A stretch of DNA of 34,991 bases from Melioribacteraceae bacterium. Its GTDB lineage: Bacteria; Bacteroidota; Ignavibacteria; Ignavibacteriales; Melioribacteraceae. Location of the stretch: positions 1-34,991 of the forward strand of contig JAIOZI010000053.1 in NCBI GenBank assembly GCA_021740785.1, given 5' to 3'. Shown one piece after another: positions 18,713 through 25,943 of the stretch (position 1 is its first letter; every line of letters begins with the position of its first letter). Both the position numbers and the translations under genes were made by a program. The notes beneath the pieces were generated by a model that saw only the letters and a list, made by a program, of their open reading frames with translations, did not search any database and was not told the DNA's origin.

Positions 18713-19054
18713 TTACGGATTTATCAAAGCATTTATCTTATTCAAAGTGTCTGTTAATACTGCCTTAGGTAACTTACAAATGAACTCAGCCTTTCTTGTT
18801 TTCCAATCAAGACTTTTAACCTGGTCTGATAATATCACACCACTGATTTCTAAATTATCTGGAATCTTTACTTCAAAAGGATATTCTTTTACTTGACTTG
18901 ATATTGGACAAAATATTGCCAAGTTAGTTTTTCCATTATATTCTTGAGGTGAGATAACTAAGGCGGGTCTTCTCCCCGATTGTTCGTGTCCGGTTTGAGG
19001 ATTAAAACTTAGCCAAACTATATCTCCTTTATCAGGAACTTTTGTTTTTACCAA
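18713..19054 (-). CDS. mazF: MazF/PemK-family endoribonuclease toxin
   Basis: This 113-aa protein has the MazF/PemK/CcdB-fold signatures GDIVWLSFNPQTGHEQSGRRPALVIS (residues about 10-35, with the RRPALV loop) and FCPISSQ, and the C-terminal LSDQVKSLDW strand that carries the conserved Ser/Asp of the active site. It would cleave mRNA when free of antitoxin. The start is a TTG at 19054, inside the last codons of mazE (7-nt overlap); no ATG in frame gives the conserved N-terminus. The stop lies right next to dispersed repeat copy A. Confidence 0.93.
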   Translation of the reverse strand: MVKTKVPDKGDIVWLSFNPQTGHEQSGRRPALVISPQEYNGKTNLAIFCPISSQVKEYPFEVKIPDNLEISGVILSDQVKSLDWKTRKAEFICKLPKAVLTDTLNKINALINP

Positions 19055-19290
19055 TGTTCATTTCCAACTTGTTTGCCAAAGTCAATTTCATGATGAAGAT
19101 TTGATTTATTTATTCCGGAAACTAATTCTTTCAATGAATATTTCTTTTCTTCAACTGCTTCAATCACTAACTTGTTTTTTTCTAAAGTAAGATTGACATA
19201 TTGATCTTCACGAATTTTAGATTGAAAGGCAAAAGCTTTGGGAATTCGTAAAGCTAAACTGTTGCCCCACTTTTGAATTTTAATACGCAT
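19048..19290 (-). CDS. mazE: MazE-type antitoxin (AbrB/SpoVT swapped-hairpin)
   Basis: This 80-aa protein begins MRIKIQKWGNSLALRIPKAF, the classic MazE/AbrB DNA-binding barrel. An acidic C-terminal tail that would wrap MazF follows. Antitoxin-first order with a 7-nt overlap to mazF gives translational coupling. It should bind the palindrome just upstream (19312-19330) for autoregulation. Confidence 0.93.
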   Translation of the reverse strand: MRIKIQKWGNSLALRIPKAFAFQSKIREDQYVNLTLEKNKLVIEAVEEKKYSLKELVSGINKSNLHHEIDFGKQVGNEHW

Positions 19291-19311
19291 AACTAAACCT
19301 TTTTATTGATT

Positions 19312-19352
19312 GTATCTACAACAAAGATACATATCCAAAACGTATTTTTCAA
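19312..19352 (-). promoter_or_regulatory. mazEF promoter with TAnnTTTG -7 element
   Basis: On the minus strand, TATCTTTG (19322-19329) exactly matches the Bacteroidota -7 consensus TAnnTTTG. A GTTG (-33 like) ends 20 nt upstream. The -7 element sits inside a GTATC...GATAC inverted repeat (19312-19330), a likely MazE/MazEF operator. Confidence 0.6.
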
Positions 19353-19394
19353 CGAATAATGAAATCGACTTTTGTAGAACTGATCAGGCAGCAA

Positions 19395-19568
19395 ACGATT
19401 TCCATCTTTCACACCCTACTACGTCCGGCAGCTACCGGACTTCGAAGGGCAGGCCTGATAAAAAGCTTTTTGAAATCGATTCCGCCTAACGTAATCATTC
19501 CGGCTCTTTTACATAATTAATTTCTATTTACTTCTGATTGACTTTAATCGGAATGACTGGTTGTTTGC
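19395..19568. repeat. Dispersed island repeat, copy B
   Basis: Block 1 (about 19401-19460) is nearly identical to copies A and C, including GTCCGG-CAGCTA-CCGGAC and GGGCAGGCCTGATAAAAA. Block 2 (about 19504-19566) ends ACTGGTT, 8 nt before the relE stop. On the minus strand it carries TCATTCCG and, about 55 nt later, its complement CGGAATGA, followed by GTTAGGC, a sequence that fits the integron attC R' consensus GTTRRRY. Confidence 0.8.
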
Positions 19569-19575
19569 GATATTA

Positions 19576-19878
19576 TCAACTGTCAAATATTTCATCTTTT
19601 CTTAATAATCTATGAGCTTCAAATACAGTAAGTATATCAATTGATTTTTTCTTTATGATATAAACAATTCGATAATTTTTATGAATTATTTCTCTGATAT
19701 TTTCTATCGATAACTCAGGTACAATTCTTCCTTTTCCTGGTTTATTTACAATTGATTCTCCGGCAGTAATTAATTCATCAACGAAATTTATTGCGGCAGT
19801 TGGATTATCTCTTGCAATATATTCTTCGATCTCGAGTAATCTTAATTGTGATTCTTTTGTCCATAATAATTTCATCAA
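19576..19878 (-). CDS. RelE/ParE-family toxin (copy 1)
   Basis: This 100-aa protein is a type II toxin of the RelE/ParE superfamily. Signatures are the N-terminal LLWTKESQLRLLEIEEYIARDNP helix pair, the central PGKGRIVPELS turn and the C-terminal strands IREIIHKNYRIVYIIKK...ILTVFEAHRLL. Its start overlaps the antitoxin stop by 4 nt (ATGA). It is a clear paralog of the toxin at 20339 (both have GR(I/V)VPE and ENIRE). Whether it is an mRNA interferase or a gyrase poison cannot be decided from the sequence. Confidence 0.9.
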   Translation of the reverse strand: MMKLLWTKESQLRLLEIEEYIARDNPTAAINFVDELITAGESIVNKPGKGRIVPELSIENIREIIHKNYRIVYIIKKKSIDILTVFEAHRLLRKDEIFDS

Positions 19879-20162
19879 GTTTTATCGGCTCGTGATTTTT
19901 TAAGTTCACTTCTAAGCTGCGATGTGGTTAACACTTCTCCTTTTTCTGAATCCGACAAACCTCTTGAAACTGATTCAATGAATAATTTAGTTTGTCTAAA
20001 CTCATCAAATTCTGCAGGTGAAATTAATACACCAGCCGGTTTCCCATTTTGTGTAATTATTAGAGAATTACGTTTGCCTTGTATCTCCTTTAAATACTTA
20101 GCTAAACCAGATTTAAATTGACCAACAGGAATTATATCATTTGCAACTAATATGTCTTTCAT
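19875..20162 (-). CDS. Phd/YefM-family antitoxin (copy 1)
   Basis: This 95-aa protein has the Phd/YefM fold: ANDIIPVGQFKSGLAKYLKEI, then LIITQNGKPAGVLISPAEFDEF, then a charged C-terminal tail for toxin binding. It precedes the toxin with a 4-nt overlap. Autorepression is expected at the TAATAT/ATATTA repeat upstream. Confidence 0.9.
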   Translation of the reverse strand: MKDILVANDIIPVGQFKSGLAKYLKEIQGKRNSLIITQNGKPAGVLISPAEFDEFRQTKLFIESVSRGLSDSEKGEVLTTSQLRSELKKSRADKT

Positions 20163-20195
20163 TTTAGTAACCTTTCCTTGTCTTTATTTAGGACT

Positions 20196-20213
20196 TAATA
20201 TAAACCCATATTA
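20196..20213 (-). promoter_or_regulatory. Operator-like inverted repeat upstream of Phd copy 1
   Basis: TAATAT (20196-20201) and ATATTA (20208-20213) form a perfect 6-bp repeat with a 6-nt spacer, about 35 nt before the antitoxin start. Phd/YefM proteins bind short palindromes like this at their own promoters. Confidence 0.45.
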
Positions 20214-20338
20214 TGACTTTAACAAGATTATTTTCAGAGGAACGGCATAGCCACATTCAAATAGAATATGACCATTTGTTAAACCAAGTTCAGCTTTTTG
20301 CAATAGTGGTTATTGGCAGCGCTTGTTATAACTGCTAT

Positions 20339-20632
20339 TTATTCAATATCTGTATCTGGTAATAATTGTTTGAAATTTCTTATTGTTAATACAGAGATAT
20401 AACTTTTTTCGACTCGATAAATTATTCGATATTCGCCTTCAAATAATTCTCTAATGTTTTCTCGATTTGATTCCGGAACGACTCTCCCCATATTTGGATT
20501 TTCTAATAATGACTCAACTTTTGTAAAAATGTTTTCGGTCAGATCTGAAGCAGCCGTAATATTATCTTGAGCAATGTAATCATAAATATCTTCTAATCTT
20601 TCGACTGCTAGTGGAGACCAAATTACTTTCAT
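20339..20632 (-). CDS. RelE/ParE-family toxin (copy 2)
   Basis: This 97-aa RelE/ParE toxin has VIWSPLAVERLEDIYDYIAQDN, then MGRVVPESNRENIRELFEGEYRIIYRVE and VLTIRNFKQLL. It has the same architecture as the toxin at 19576 but is well diverged, so the two pairs are an old duplication or separate acquisitions rather than a recent copy. It overlaps the antitoxin by 4 nt. The spacer after its stop (20163-20338) does not carry the A/B/C repeat. Confidence 0.9.
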   Translation of the reverse strand: MKVIWSPLAVERLEDIYDYIAQDNITAASDLTENIFTKVESLLENPNMGRVVPESNRENIRELFEGEYRIIYRVEKSYISVLTIRNFKQLLPDTDIE

Positions 20633-20910
20633 GTTTTTGATCTCTTTGCAAATTTCTTTTTAACCTCTGAATGAGAAATACCTTTGTCTTTATCTAACTG
20701 CGATTCCGCTAATTTGATATCTTCTAATGTTTCAAGTTTATCAACCATTTGTTGATACTCTGAAACATCCAATAAAATTGCCGAACTTTTTCCGTTTTGA
20801 GTAATTACTAATGGTCTTTTCGTTTTCTTAACTTGATCAAAATAGAATGATACTTTTGAACGAAATTTTGAAAGCGGTTGAATATCTTTATCTAATTGTA
20901 TTTTATGCAT
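20629..20910 (-). CDS. Phd/YefM-family antitoxin (copy 2)
   Basis: This 93-aa protein has LDKDIQPLSKFRSKVSFYFDQVKK followed by LVITQNGKSSAILLDVSEYQ, the Phd/YefM dimerisation and DNA-binding core, and a lysine-rich tail. It is paired with the toxin downstream by a 4-nt ATGA-type overlap. A perfect operator palindrome lies 15 nt upstream of its start. Confidence 0.9.
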   Translation of the reverse strand: MHKIQLDKDIQPLSKFRSKVSFYFDQVKKTKRPLVITQNGKSSAILLDVSEYQQMVDKLETLEDIKLAESQLDKDKGISHSEVKKKFAKRSKT

Positions 20911-20924
20911 TATAAACTCCTAAT

Positions 20925-20952
20925 AATATTGTACAACATAACGTACAATATT
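20925..20952 (-). promoter_or_regulatory. Perfect 10-bp operator palindrome of Phd/RelE copy 2
   Basis: AATATTGTAC (20925-20934) and its exact reverse complement (20943-20952) are separated by 8 nt. The repeat lies 15-42 nt upstream of the antitoxin start, as expected for autoregulation. Confidence 0.65.
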
Positions 20953-21282
20953 AGGTTCATACCTGCAAGTTATTTTCAGCGGTAGAACAGCGTTGCCGAA
21001 AGGCGGTTTGTCCCGATGTATTGTTTCAGGACACCCCAGCCTGCTTGGGCAGGGCGACCGTTTGAGTACACAATAAAGACCAATCTTTACTCAAAAAGAA
21101 AATGACCTCAGCTATGTTATTCAATTTTTTCAAATTATAGAAAACTAATTATTAACACAAATTCAGTCCTTTTCAATAGTTGTTTTTGGCATTTGCTAGT
21201 TAGTTGGCGCTCTTCACATATATTATCTTCCTTAGATTTGAAAAGGTTTTTAACCACCCCTTCGTTTTCGACCAAGGGCGCA

Positions 21283-21310
21283 GAGTCACTTCGGTGGCTC
21301 TTGCTTTTTT
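21283..21310 (+). terminator. Orphan plus-strand terminator with UUCG tetraloop
   Basis: GAGTCAC (21283-21289), TTCG loop and GTGGCTC (21294-21300) form a 7-bp stem with one G-U pair and a C(UUCG)G cap, followed by TTGCTTTTTT. It has the right polarity for the plus strand, yet no plus-strand gene precedes it. It may be a leftover of a deleted gene. Confidence 0.65.
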
Positions 21311-21317
21311 AAATAAA

Positions 21318-21572
21318 TTATCGATGTTTATGCGAACAATAGTTTATATCGATATCCACGTCTTCAGAAAAGCGTTCTATTAACCCGAACCCTTTTGATA
21401 ATGAAGTGCCGCCCTTAAACACCGCTTGTGCCGCGTATTTACTTTTTGACAATCTTTGCAAAACCAACGATATCCAATAATCTTTTTCAATAAATACTTC
21501 GTTAATGTTTAATTGATCCGCAGCAGCCCTTATTGTATCGCTGAATAATTTCTTGTCTGAATGGAGGTTCAT
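21318..21572 (-). pseudogene. Truncated AbiEii/AbiGii nucleotidyltransferase toxin (N-terminal remnant)
   Basis: The 84 residues include FIEKDYWISLVLQRL and VFKGGTSLSKGFGLIERFSEDVDI, the nucleotidyltransferase signature (GGTSL...SEDVD) of AbiEii toxins. Full-length members are about 250-350 aa; here the frame stops soon after the SEDVDIDI strand, and no continuation is visible below 21318. The catalytic domain is therefore incomplete and the toxin should be dead. It overlaps the AbiEi-like gene upstream by 4 nt (ATGA), the normal operon layout. Confidence 0.85.
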
Positions 21573-22294
21573 TTAATATTCCAATTTTCAGTCGTCGATA
21601 GTACCTTGCTTATTCCGGTAAACTTATAATCTGTAATCGGGTTCAATGATTTCTTTAATGGTTCTATCGGTTTAGTATTGCCTAACTCTTCCATCATCGC
21701 GCCAAGTAAAGCTCTTGTTGATGGGGGATATTTCATGGCTAATCTTACCATTGTTTCCTTATCATAAAGGGACAAGTCTTTTATTATTGCCATTAACCTT
21801 TTGCAAGACGCTGCAAGTGAAGTATCCGGTATTTTTTTTATGTACCTAATTGTATCAAGTATTTGAAGCAAAGGAATATTCTCTTTTGTAATGGTATTTT
21901 TCTGTTTGATAAATGAAATTTTATAACGGTCTCTTTTAAATGCCGGGCGTATTTCATTTTTGCCTATTTGAATGGTATTACTTACTTGTGTTGTTAAACC
22001 CAATTGGTTGTAAATACTGTAGCCCGTTAGATAACCGATCGGTTTGCCTTCCTCTTCCAATAAATCTTTTACTACTTGCCTTTGGTTGGGCGGCAGTTCT
22101 CCAAAAACACTCTTTTCCGGTTTGTAATATTTCCCTTTGGAGAGTTTAGATATTTTACCAGATTTCACCATTCGGTTCAATGCCTTTATTACGGCTTCTT
22201 TCTTTTTCACCTCTGTTATTAAATCTGCATAGGTGAACACGTACCCTTTGGGGAACCGATCTATTGTATACGCTATGTATTCTGCTGTTTTCAT
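21569..22294 (-). CDS. AbiEi-like antitoxin (DUF6088 family)
   Basis: This 241-aa protein has an N-terminal winged helix (about residues 1-60, ending SKGKYYKP), then GYLTGYSIYNQLGLTTQVSNTIQIG, typical of type IV AbiEi/DUF6088 transcriptional antitoxins, and a helical C-terminus with KRLMAIIKDLSLYDKETMVRLAMKYPPSTRALLGAM. It looks intact, while its partner toxin is truncated. It should repress its own promoter at the 8-bp palindrome upstream. Confidence 0.85.
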   Translation of the reverse strand: MKTAEYIAYTIDRFPKGYVFTYADLITEVKKKEAVIKALNRMVKSGKISKLSKGKYYKPEKSVFGELPPNQRQVVKDLLEEEGKPIGYLTGYSIYNQLGLTTQVSNTIQIGKNEIRPAFKRDRYKISFIKQKNTITKENIPLLQILDTIRYIKKIPDTSLAASCKRLMAIIKDLSLYDKETMVRLAMKYPPSTRALLGAMMEELGNTKPIEPLKKSLNPITDYKFTGISKVLSTTENWNIK

Positions 22295-22525
22295 ACTTGT
22301 TTATACAACAAAGATAATAAATTTGTCCAGTATATTAGCATAAAAACTGGACATTTATACTTGTGCCGATTCCAGCCCGAAGCTTCCACAACACCCCGCA
22401 TTTAAACAGGGCAAAGCGTAATTATCTCCAAAGGAGTCCTTCGGACAAGCAATGGTAATCAATGAACTCGGCATCCCATACTGTAAATTATTTACATTTA
22501 ACAATACTTTCAAAGGATTTAATGC
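22295..22525. other. Promoter region and gene-free spacer upstream of the AbiEi-like gene
   Basis: This contains the promoter/operator described separately, then GTCC-TTC-GGAC (near 22437-22447) and other short hairpins. No gene is seen. Dispersed repeat copy C begins at 22526. Confidence 0.5.
22309..22353 (-). promoter_or_regulatory. abiE-type promoter and operator
   Basis: TATCTTTG on the minus strand (22309-22316) is an exact TAnnTTTG -7 element, 14 nt before the ATG. Upstream, TGTCCAGT (22324-22331) and ACTGGACA (22346-22353) form a perfect 8-bp inverted repeat suited to AbiEi binding. The sequence TATCTTTGTTGTA is shared with the mazEF promoter. Confidence 0.65.
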
Positions 22526-22730
22526 TTTCTATCTTTCACACCCTACTACGTCCGGCAGGTACCGGACTTCGAAGGGCAGGCCTGATAAAAAAAGTAGAAC
22601 AAAGCAACTATTTACATGATAAAATACTTAGTGGAATCAATCATGCCAAATTGATTCAATCTTATACCTCTTTTACAAAACTTATTTCTATCTACTTTCT
22701 GTTGACTTTAATCGAAATAACTGGTTATAG
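22526..22730. repeat. Dispersed island repeat, copy C
   Basis: Block 1 (about 22530-22592) is almost identical to copies A and B (TTTCACACCCTACTACGTCC, GGTACCGGACTTCGAAGGGC). Block 2 (about 22668-22728) ends ATAACTGGTTATAG, about 10 nt before the lipoprotein stop. The spacer between the blocks is unrelated to that of A and B. TTATTTC and GAAATAA pair within block 2 where copy B has a different arm pair, which suggests structure is kept while sequence drifts. Confidence 0.78.
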
Positions 22731-22740
22731 TTGAATGTTA

Positions 22741-23352
22741 CTAATTATTAATATATTTAGTGCGCCTTATTGCTAACTGCATCTTAAGTTTGTTCTCTAA
22801 CTCATCTGGCAACAATACTCTCCAGGAATTTTGATGTTTAGCTAAACTCAAAATCATTATCCCACTTAATTCTGTTCCACTTTTTGTAATATTAATTCTT
22901 GTTAAAACGTGTGCTGTATCGAATCCCTCTTTCAGAAATCCTAAGTTAATTATTGAATCAGGCTGAACATTGAGCGATTGTTGTAAGTTTGGATAAACTG
23001 TTTTACAGTATGAATAAAAGAATTCACTATCACTTAATGTTGACGTTTTGTTATTTCTTAAAAAGCTAAATAAAGTATCCACGTGATAGCTTTTTATTGT
23101 GCTAAGAGTATCAAAAGTATCGTCAGCTTTAAAGTTACTATCAGCCATTACAGCTACTGTTAAAATATTTTTTCGAAATTTCGATAAAGAATTTGGATGC
23201 ATTAATTTAGTAATCTTGCTCCAATCCATTTTATAACTTGCCTTAAAATATTCTTTGGCAACTTCATTTGGTGAAAAATTATCTTCTTGGCAGGAAATTA
23301 AGAAGAGGGGAAGAATACTTAGTAATAAAACAATATACTTCATTTTATCCAC
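22741..23352 (-). CDS. Hypothetical lipoprotein
   Basis: This 203-aa protein has a type II signal peptide: a hydrophobic stretch, then the lipobox LFLIS|C at C21 (C18 if it starts at the second Met, 23343). The mature part has an SNTF2-like look (PNEVAKEYFKASYKMDWSKITKLMHPNSL ... WRVLLPDELENKL), reminiscent of DUF4878-type lipoproteins, but I cannot name a family with confidence. It would sit in the inner or outer membrane. It is a single-gene module between two repeat-rich spacers. Confidence 0.75.
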   Translation of the reverse strand: MDKMKYIVLLLSILPLFLISCQEDNFSPNEVAKEYFKASYKMDWSKITKLMHPNSLSKFRKNILTVAVMADSNFKADDTFDTLSTIKSYHVDTLFSFLRNNKTSTLSDSEFFYSYCKTVYPNLQQSLNVQPDSIINLGFLKEGFDTAHVLTRINITKSGTELSGIMILSLAKHQNSWRVLLPDELENKLKMQLAIRRTKYINN

Positions 23353-23644
23353 TCATTTTTTCAAATATGACGTCGTCGCTTTTCACCCAGCTTGCCCAGA
23401 TTATTTTTATCGGGGTCCGCCCAAAACAGCAATGCCGAATAAAATGCTACTGCCAACCTGTCCACCGAAGCTTGTTTATTGCGTAGGTTGATAATTATTA
23501 ACAAATATATTTAATTGAACAATGTTACAAGCAATGCTAATATTTTCACCAAACCCAAAAAATCAATCAATGCCGCATTGAAAAAAACTTGCCCGCCGTA
23601 GTTCGTTTCCCAGACCGAAGGAGGGCAGTCGGGTGCAAAGCTGG
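23353..23644. other. Gene-free spacer with CCAACC...GGTTGG type hairpins
   Basis: No gene is seen. Near 23455-23495 there is a hairpin with CAACCT/AGGTTG arms whose inner part (CCACCGAAGC...TTGCGTAGG) is the reverse of a motif found again at 24896-24990. Near 23598-23640 lies another hairpin-prone stretch (GCCCGCC ... AGGGCAGTCGGG) ending CTGGTTAG at the stop of the next gene. The same CTGGTT boundary is seen at repeat copies B and C. Confidence 0.5.
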
Positions 23645-24379
23645 TTAGTTTGCACTACTCAACTTACCTTGTTTCTTCAAATCAAAACCAAAATCCATTA
23701 AGAATTTTATGTCTTCAAACATTTTTTTATGTATAGTCAATCTTCCACTTTCAAGTAAAAAGAATTCCTTCCATTTATATTTTTTGTTGTGGCTAGATAT
23801 TACGTATACCCAAATAAGACCGCCAAAAGTAAATCTACATAATCTAAAACTATCAACTCTGAAAAGTGCAGGAGGCATAATTAAACCATCAGCAATTTTA
23901 TTGTTATCCATAATAATGGCAAACTGCATACAACCATATTCATAATCCTTTCCGGGATTTTCGGAAAGTAACATTTGTCTAATATTCTCCTCGTGTGGAC
24001 CAAGTTTAACATCACCAAATATTTCTAATGATGAGATGGAAGCACGCCAAAGTATTGAAAGTTGGAAAAGTTTCATTAAAGAATAATTTACATTGTTAGC
24101 TACAAAGACTTTATCATTTTGTTGGATGTCTTTTGCTTCCTTATGATAATAAGTTTGGCTCACATATCTTTCATATTTAGAAATCTGTTGTTCGCAATTA
24201 TCACATAACAAATATTCTCGAACACCTTTTTGATGATATTTTGTTTGTTCTTCTGGGACAGTCGAAATTTGCATGTATCTATTATTCTCATCATACATAG
24301 GTTTATAAAAATATTCTGGAATGATATGAGAATTTTTCAACTCTGATTCTTCCAGACAAAATTTGCATTTACCTTTCAG
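23645..24379 (-). CDS. Zinc-ribbon/HNH-like protein of unknown function, non-ATG start
   Basis: The open frame reads KGKCKFCLEESELKNSHIIPEYFYK, followed about 30 residues later by LLCDNCEQQISKYE. Two CxxC pairs flank a SHIIPE motif, as in HNH-nuclease-like and related zinc-binding proteins of small accessory modules. There is no ATG before the first CxxC. The first ORF-caller start is a TTG at 24340, which would lose that cysteine pair. A CTG at 24379 (or ATT at 24382) with GAGGT upstream restores it, so I extended the gene to the CTG. This could also be a gene with a mutated start codon. Nuclease activity is a guess; the rest of the protein has no motif I recognise. Confidence 0.6.
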   Translation of the reverse strand: MKGKCKFCLEESELKNSHIIPEYFYKPMYDENNRYMQISTVPEEQTKYHQKGVREYLLCDNCEQQISKYERYVSQTYYHKEAKDIQQNDKVFVANNVNYSLMKLFQLSILWRASISSLEIFGDVKLGPHEENIRQMLLSENPGKDYEYGCMQFAIIMDNNKIADGLIMPPALFRVDSFRLCRFTFGGLIWVYVISSHNKKYKWKEFFLLESGRLTIHKKMFEDIKFLMDFGFDLKKQGKLSSAN

Positions 24380-24659
24380 AATTACCTCAAAAATAAACGG
24401 GTGCCGCCCGGCAAAGTTTGTATCCGCTCAATTGCTTTTATTAACGATTTATATTTATCTATAAGATTAGTTCGGTCATTTTCGAAATGTAAAACATGAA
24501 AAATAGTAAATGGATTCAAGTTCCAACTCCCACAAATTCAAAACTGAGCACAAATTAATGTAAATCTCATTTAATTTCAAATCTTTTTTAACTGATATCA
24601 ATATTGGCTTTAGTTTCACGCAGAGCCGCAGAGAACGCAGAGAAAGGCGAAATTGAAAT

Positions 24660-25090
24660 GGACAAGCAGTATCAAGTATCAAGAAACAAGTATCAAGTAT
24701 CAAAAAACAAGTATCAAGTATCAAGTAGCAAGTATCAAATATCAAGTATCAAGAAACCAGAAACCAGAAACCAGAGACCAGAGACCGGAAACAAGTAGCA
24801 AGTATCAAGAATCAAGAATCAAGTATCAAGTAGCAAGTATCAAGTATCAAGTATCAAGAAACCAGAAACCAGAAACCAGAGACCAGAAACCCAACCTACG
24901 CTAAAACCCAGCTTCGGTTGGCAGGCCCACCTACGCTTAAGAACCAGCTCCCACCTACGCAACAATAGCTTCGGTGGACAAGTCGGTGGACAAGAAAAAT
25001 CAAAAGACAAATAAATGACAATGACAAAAAACAAGTATCAAGTAGCAAGTAGCAAGTATCAAGAAACAAGAAACAAGTAGCAAGAAACAC
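24660..25090. repeat. Degenerate CAAGTAT/CAAGAAA/CCAGAAA heptamer arrays
   Basis: From 24662 the sequence is a run of 7-nt units, mainly CAAGTAT, with CAAGAAA, CAAGTAG and CCAGAAA/CCAGAGA variants, to about 24892. After an insert of hairpins it resumes at 25031-25090. Base composition is extremely purine-skewed on the plus strand. The unit length of 7 keeps all frames open, which explains the spurious ORFs. Confidence 0.88.
24893..24990. repeat. Three tandem copies of a CCTACGC...GCTTCGG hairpin motif
   Basis: The motif (C)CACCTACGC, 7-10 nt, AGCTTCGGTGG recurs in imperfect copies, with complementary ends such as CCAACC/GGTTGG and CCACC/GGTGG. The same motif occurs in reverse near 23440-23490. 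It interrupts the heptamer array. Confidence 0.55.
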
Positions 25091-25289
25091 AGGGTAAATG
25101 GTAAAAGGTACAGGGCATAGGGCAAAGGGTGAAAAGCAATGCGGTTCATCTTTCAATAATTGTCAATAGTCAATAGAAAATTTTAATCACCGGTCTGTCC
25201 TACGTAGCTAGACTTCATTAATTGTTACGTTTGGTAATTTTAAACGAAGGGGGGAATCTTTGATGTAGGTAATAGTCAATTTCAAGCCT

Positions 25290-25342
25290 CTTAATAACTA
25301 AATAACCAAATAACTCAATAACTAAATAACCGAATAACTTAA
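25290..25342. repeat. AATAACTA/AATAACCA octamer repeat
   Basis: Six to seven units of AATAAC(T/C)(A/G/C)A follow one another (AATAACTA, AATAACCA, AATAACTC, AATAACTA, AATAACCG, AATAACTT). It is noncoding. Confidence 0.8.
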
Positions 25343-25488
25343 CCAATTCTCCGGGTTTTTCCGCGTTGTTCGTGTTCTATTCCCCGGCGTCAGGAAAATC
25401 GGCGTCAACGTCAGGAAGATCAGTGTCAGACATCCCCTTGGAGAGAATGAAAAATGATTTGTAAAATTTCACATTCACAATGTAGGAG

Positions 25489-25555
25489 ACGAAAACTTTG
25501 CCTTCCGACAGGCGGGTTTTCGTTGAAGAATCCGAAAGCCTTCAAAAGATTCTTC
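25489..25555. repeat. Two adjacent perfect hairpins
   Basis: ACGAAAAC (25489-25496) pairs with GTTTTCGT (25516-25523), with an inner GCC/GGC. GAAGAATC (25525-25532) pairs with GATTCTTC (25548-25555). They lie in noncoding sequence ahead of the small ORF at 25743. No clear T-tract follows. Confidence 0.6.
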
Positions 25556-25742
25556 TCTCCGCTTCGCTTCGATCAGAATGGCGGACAATGGTCTTCTGTT
25601 ACACCCTATTGAGGAAGTATCGAGATACCCATTCAATTGGTAAATCAGATATTTCATGACTTCAGCATTTCTTTGGTTGCTATTAAAAAAAAATCTTGTA
25701 TCTTTAGCTCAAGGTTAAAAAGGGGATTAGATTTAGGGCAGA

Positions 25743-25943
25743 ATGGAAAATAAAATCACAAAAGATGATTTATTTATAAGAACGTATTATCATTCGTTAA
25801 AAGTGCAGTTCTACACTGTTGTAAAAAGGGATGAAGAATTAAAGCAATTTCATCTATCAAGGCAGAATGATCTGATGAAAAAACTCAGCATTCCGGAAAA
25901 AACAAAATTATTCAATCGGTTACTGTTTGAGAATTTAAAGTAA
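25743..25943 (+). CDS. Small hypothetical protein (66 aa)
   Basis: The ORF starts at ATG 25743 and encodes a charged, helical 66-residue protein with no signal peptide and no motif I recognise (ITKDDLFIRTYYHSLKVQFY ... KLSIPEKTKLFNRLL). A TATCTTTA box (about 25697-25704) near a plausible TTTG upstream resembles the TAnnTTTG promoters of this window. Its last 32 nt overlap the 3' end of the convergent histidine kinase gene. The reading frame has normal codon composition, but the evidence for expression is weak. Confidence 0.45.
   Translation: MENKITKDDLFIRTYYHSLKVQFYTVVKRDEELKQFHLSRQNDLMKKLSIPEKTKLFNRLLFENLK

Larger units (their letters stand above)
20911..21317. other. Gene-free spacer between Phd copy 2 and the truncated AbiEii gene
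   Basis: No gene is supported. Going up from 20911 it holds the operator palindrome 20925-20952, small hairpins (GCC-GAAA-GGC near 20995, CCTGC/GCAGG near 21050), a two-step inverted repeat 21064-21092 (GAGTA, TAAAGA / TCTTTA, CTC), and a plus-strand terminator at 21283-21310. The rest of the AbiEii coding sequence that would be expected here is missing. Confidence 0.6.
24380..25742. other. Repeat-rich gene-free region
   Basis: I see no credible gene in these ~1.36 kb. ORFs on both strands here come from heptamer repeats (for example LILDTCFLILDT on one strand and KYQVSRNK on the other). Contents in order: a CGCAGAG-type repeat (24616-24641), CAAGTAT-type heptamer arrays (24660-24895 and 25030-25090), TACGC...AGCTTCGG hairpins (24893-24990), an AATAACT(A/C) octamer array (25290-25342), a GTCAGGAA(A/G)ATC repeat (25388-25425) and two hairpins at 25489-25555. 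Confidence 0.7.

Noticed and set aside
24476-25156. ORFs reading LILDTCFLILDT or KYQVSRNK
   Set aside because: They are translations of the heptamer repeat arrays, open on both strands.
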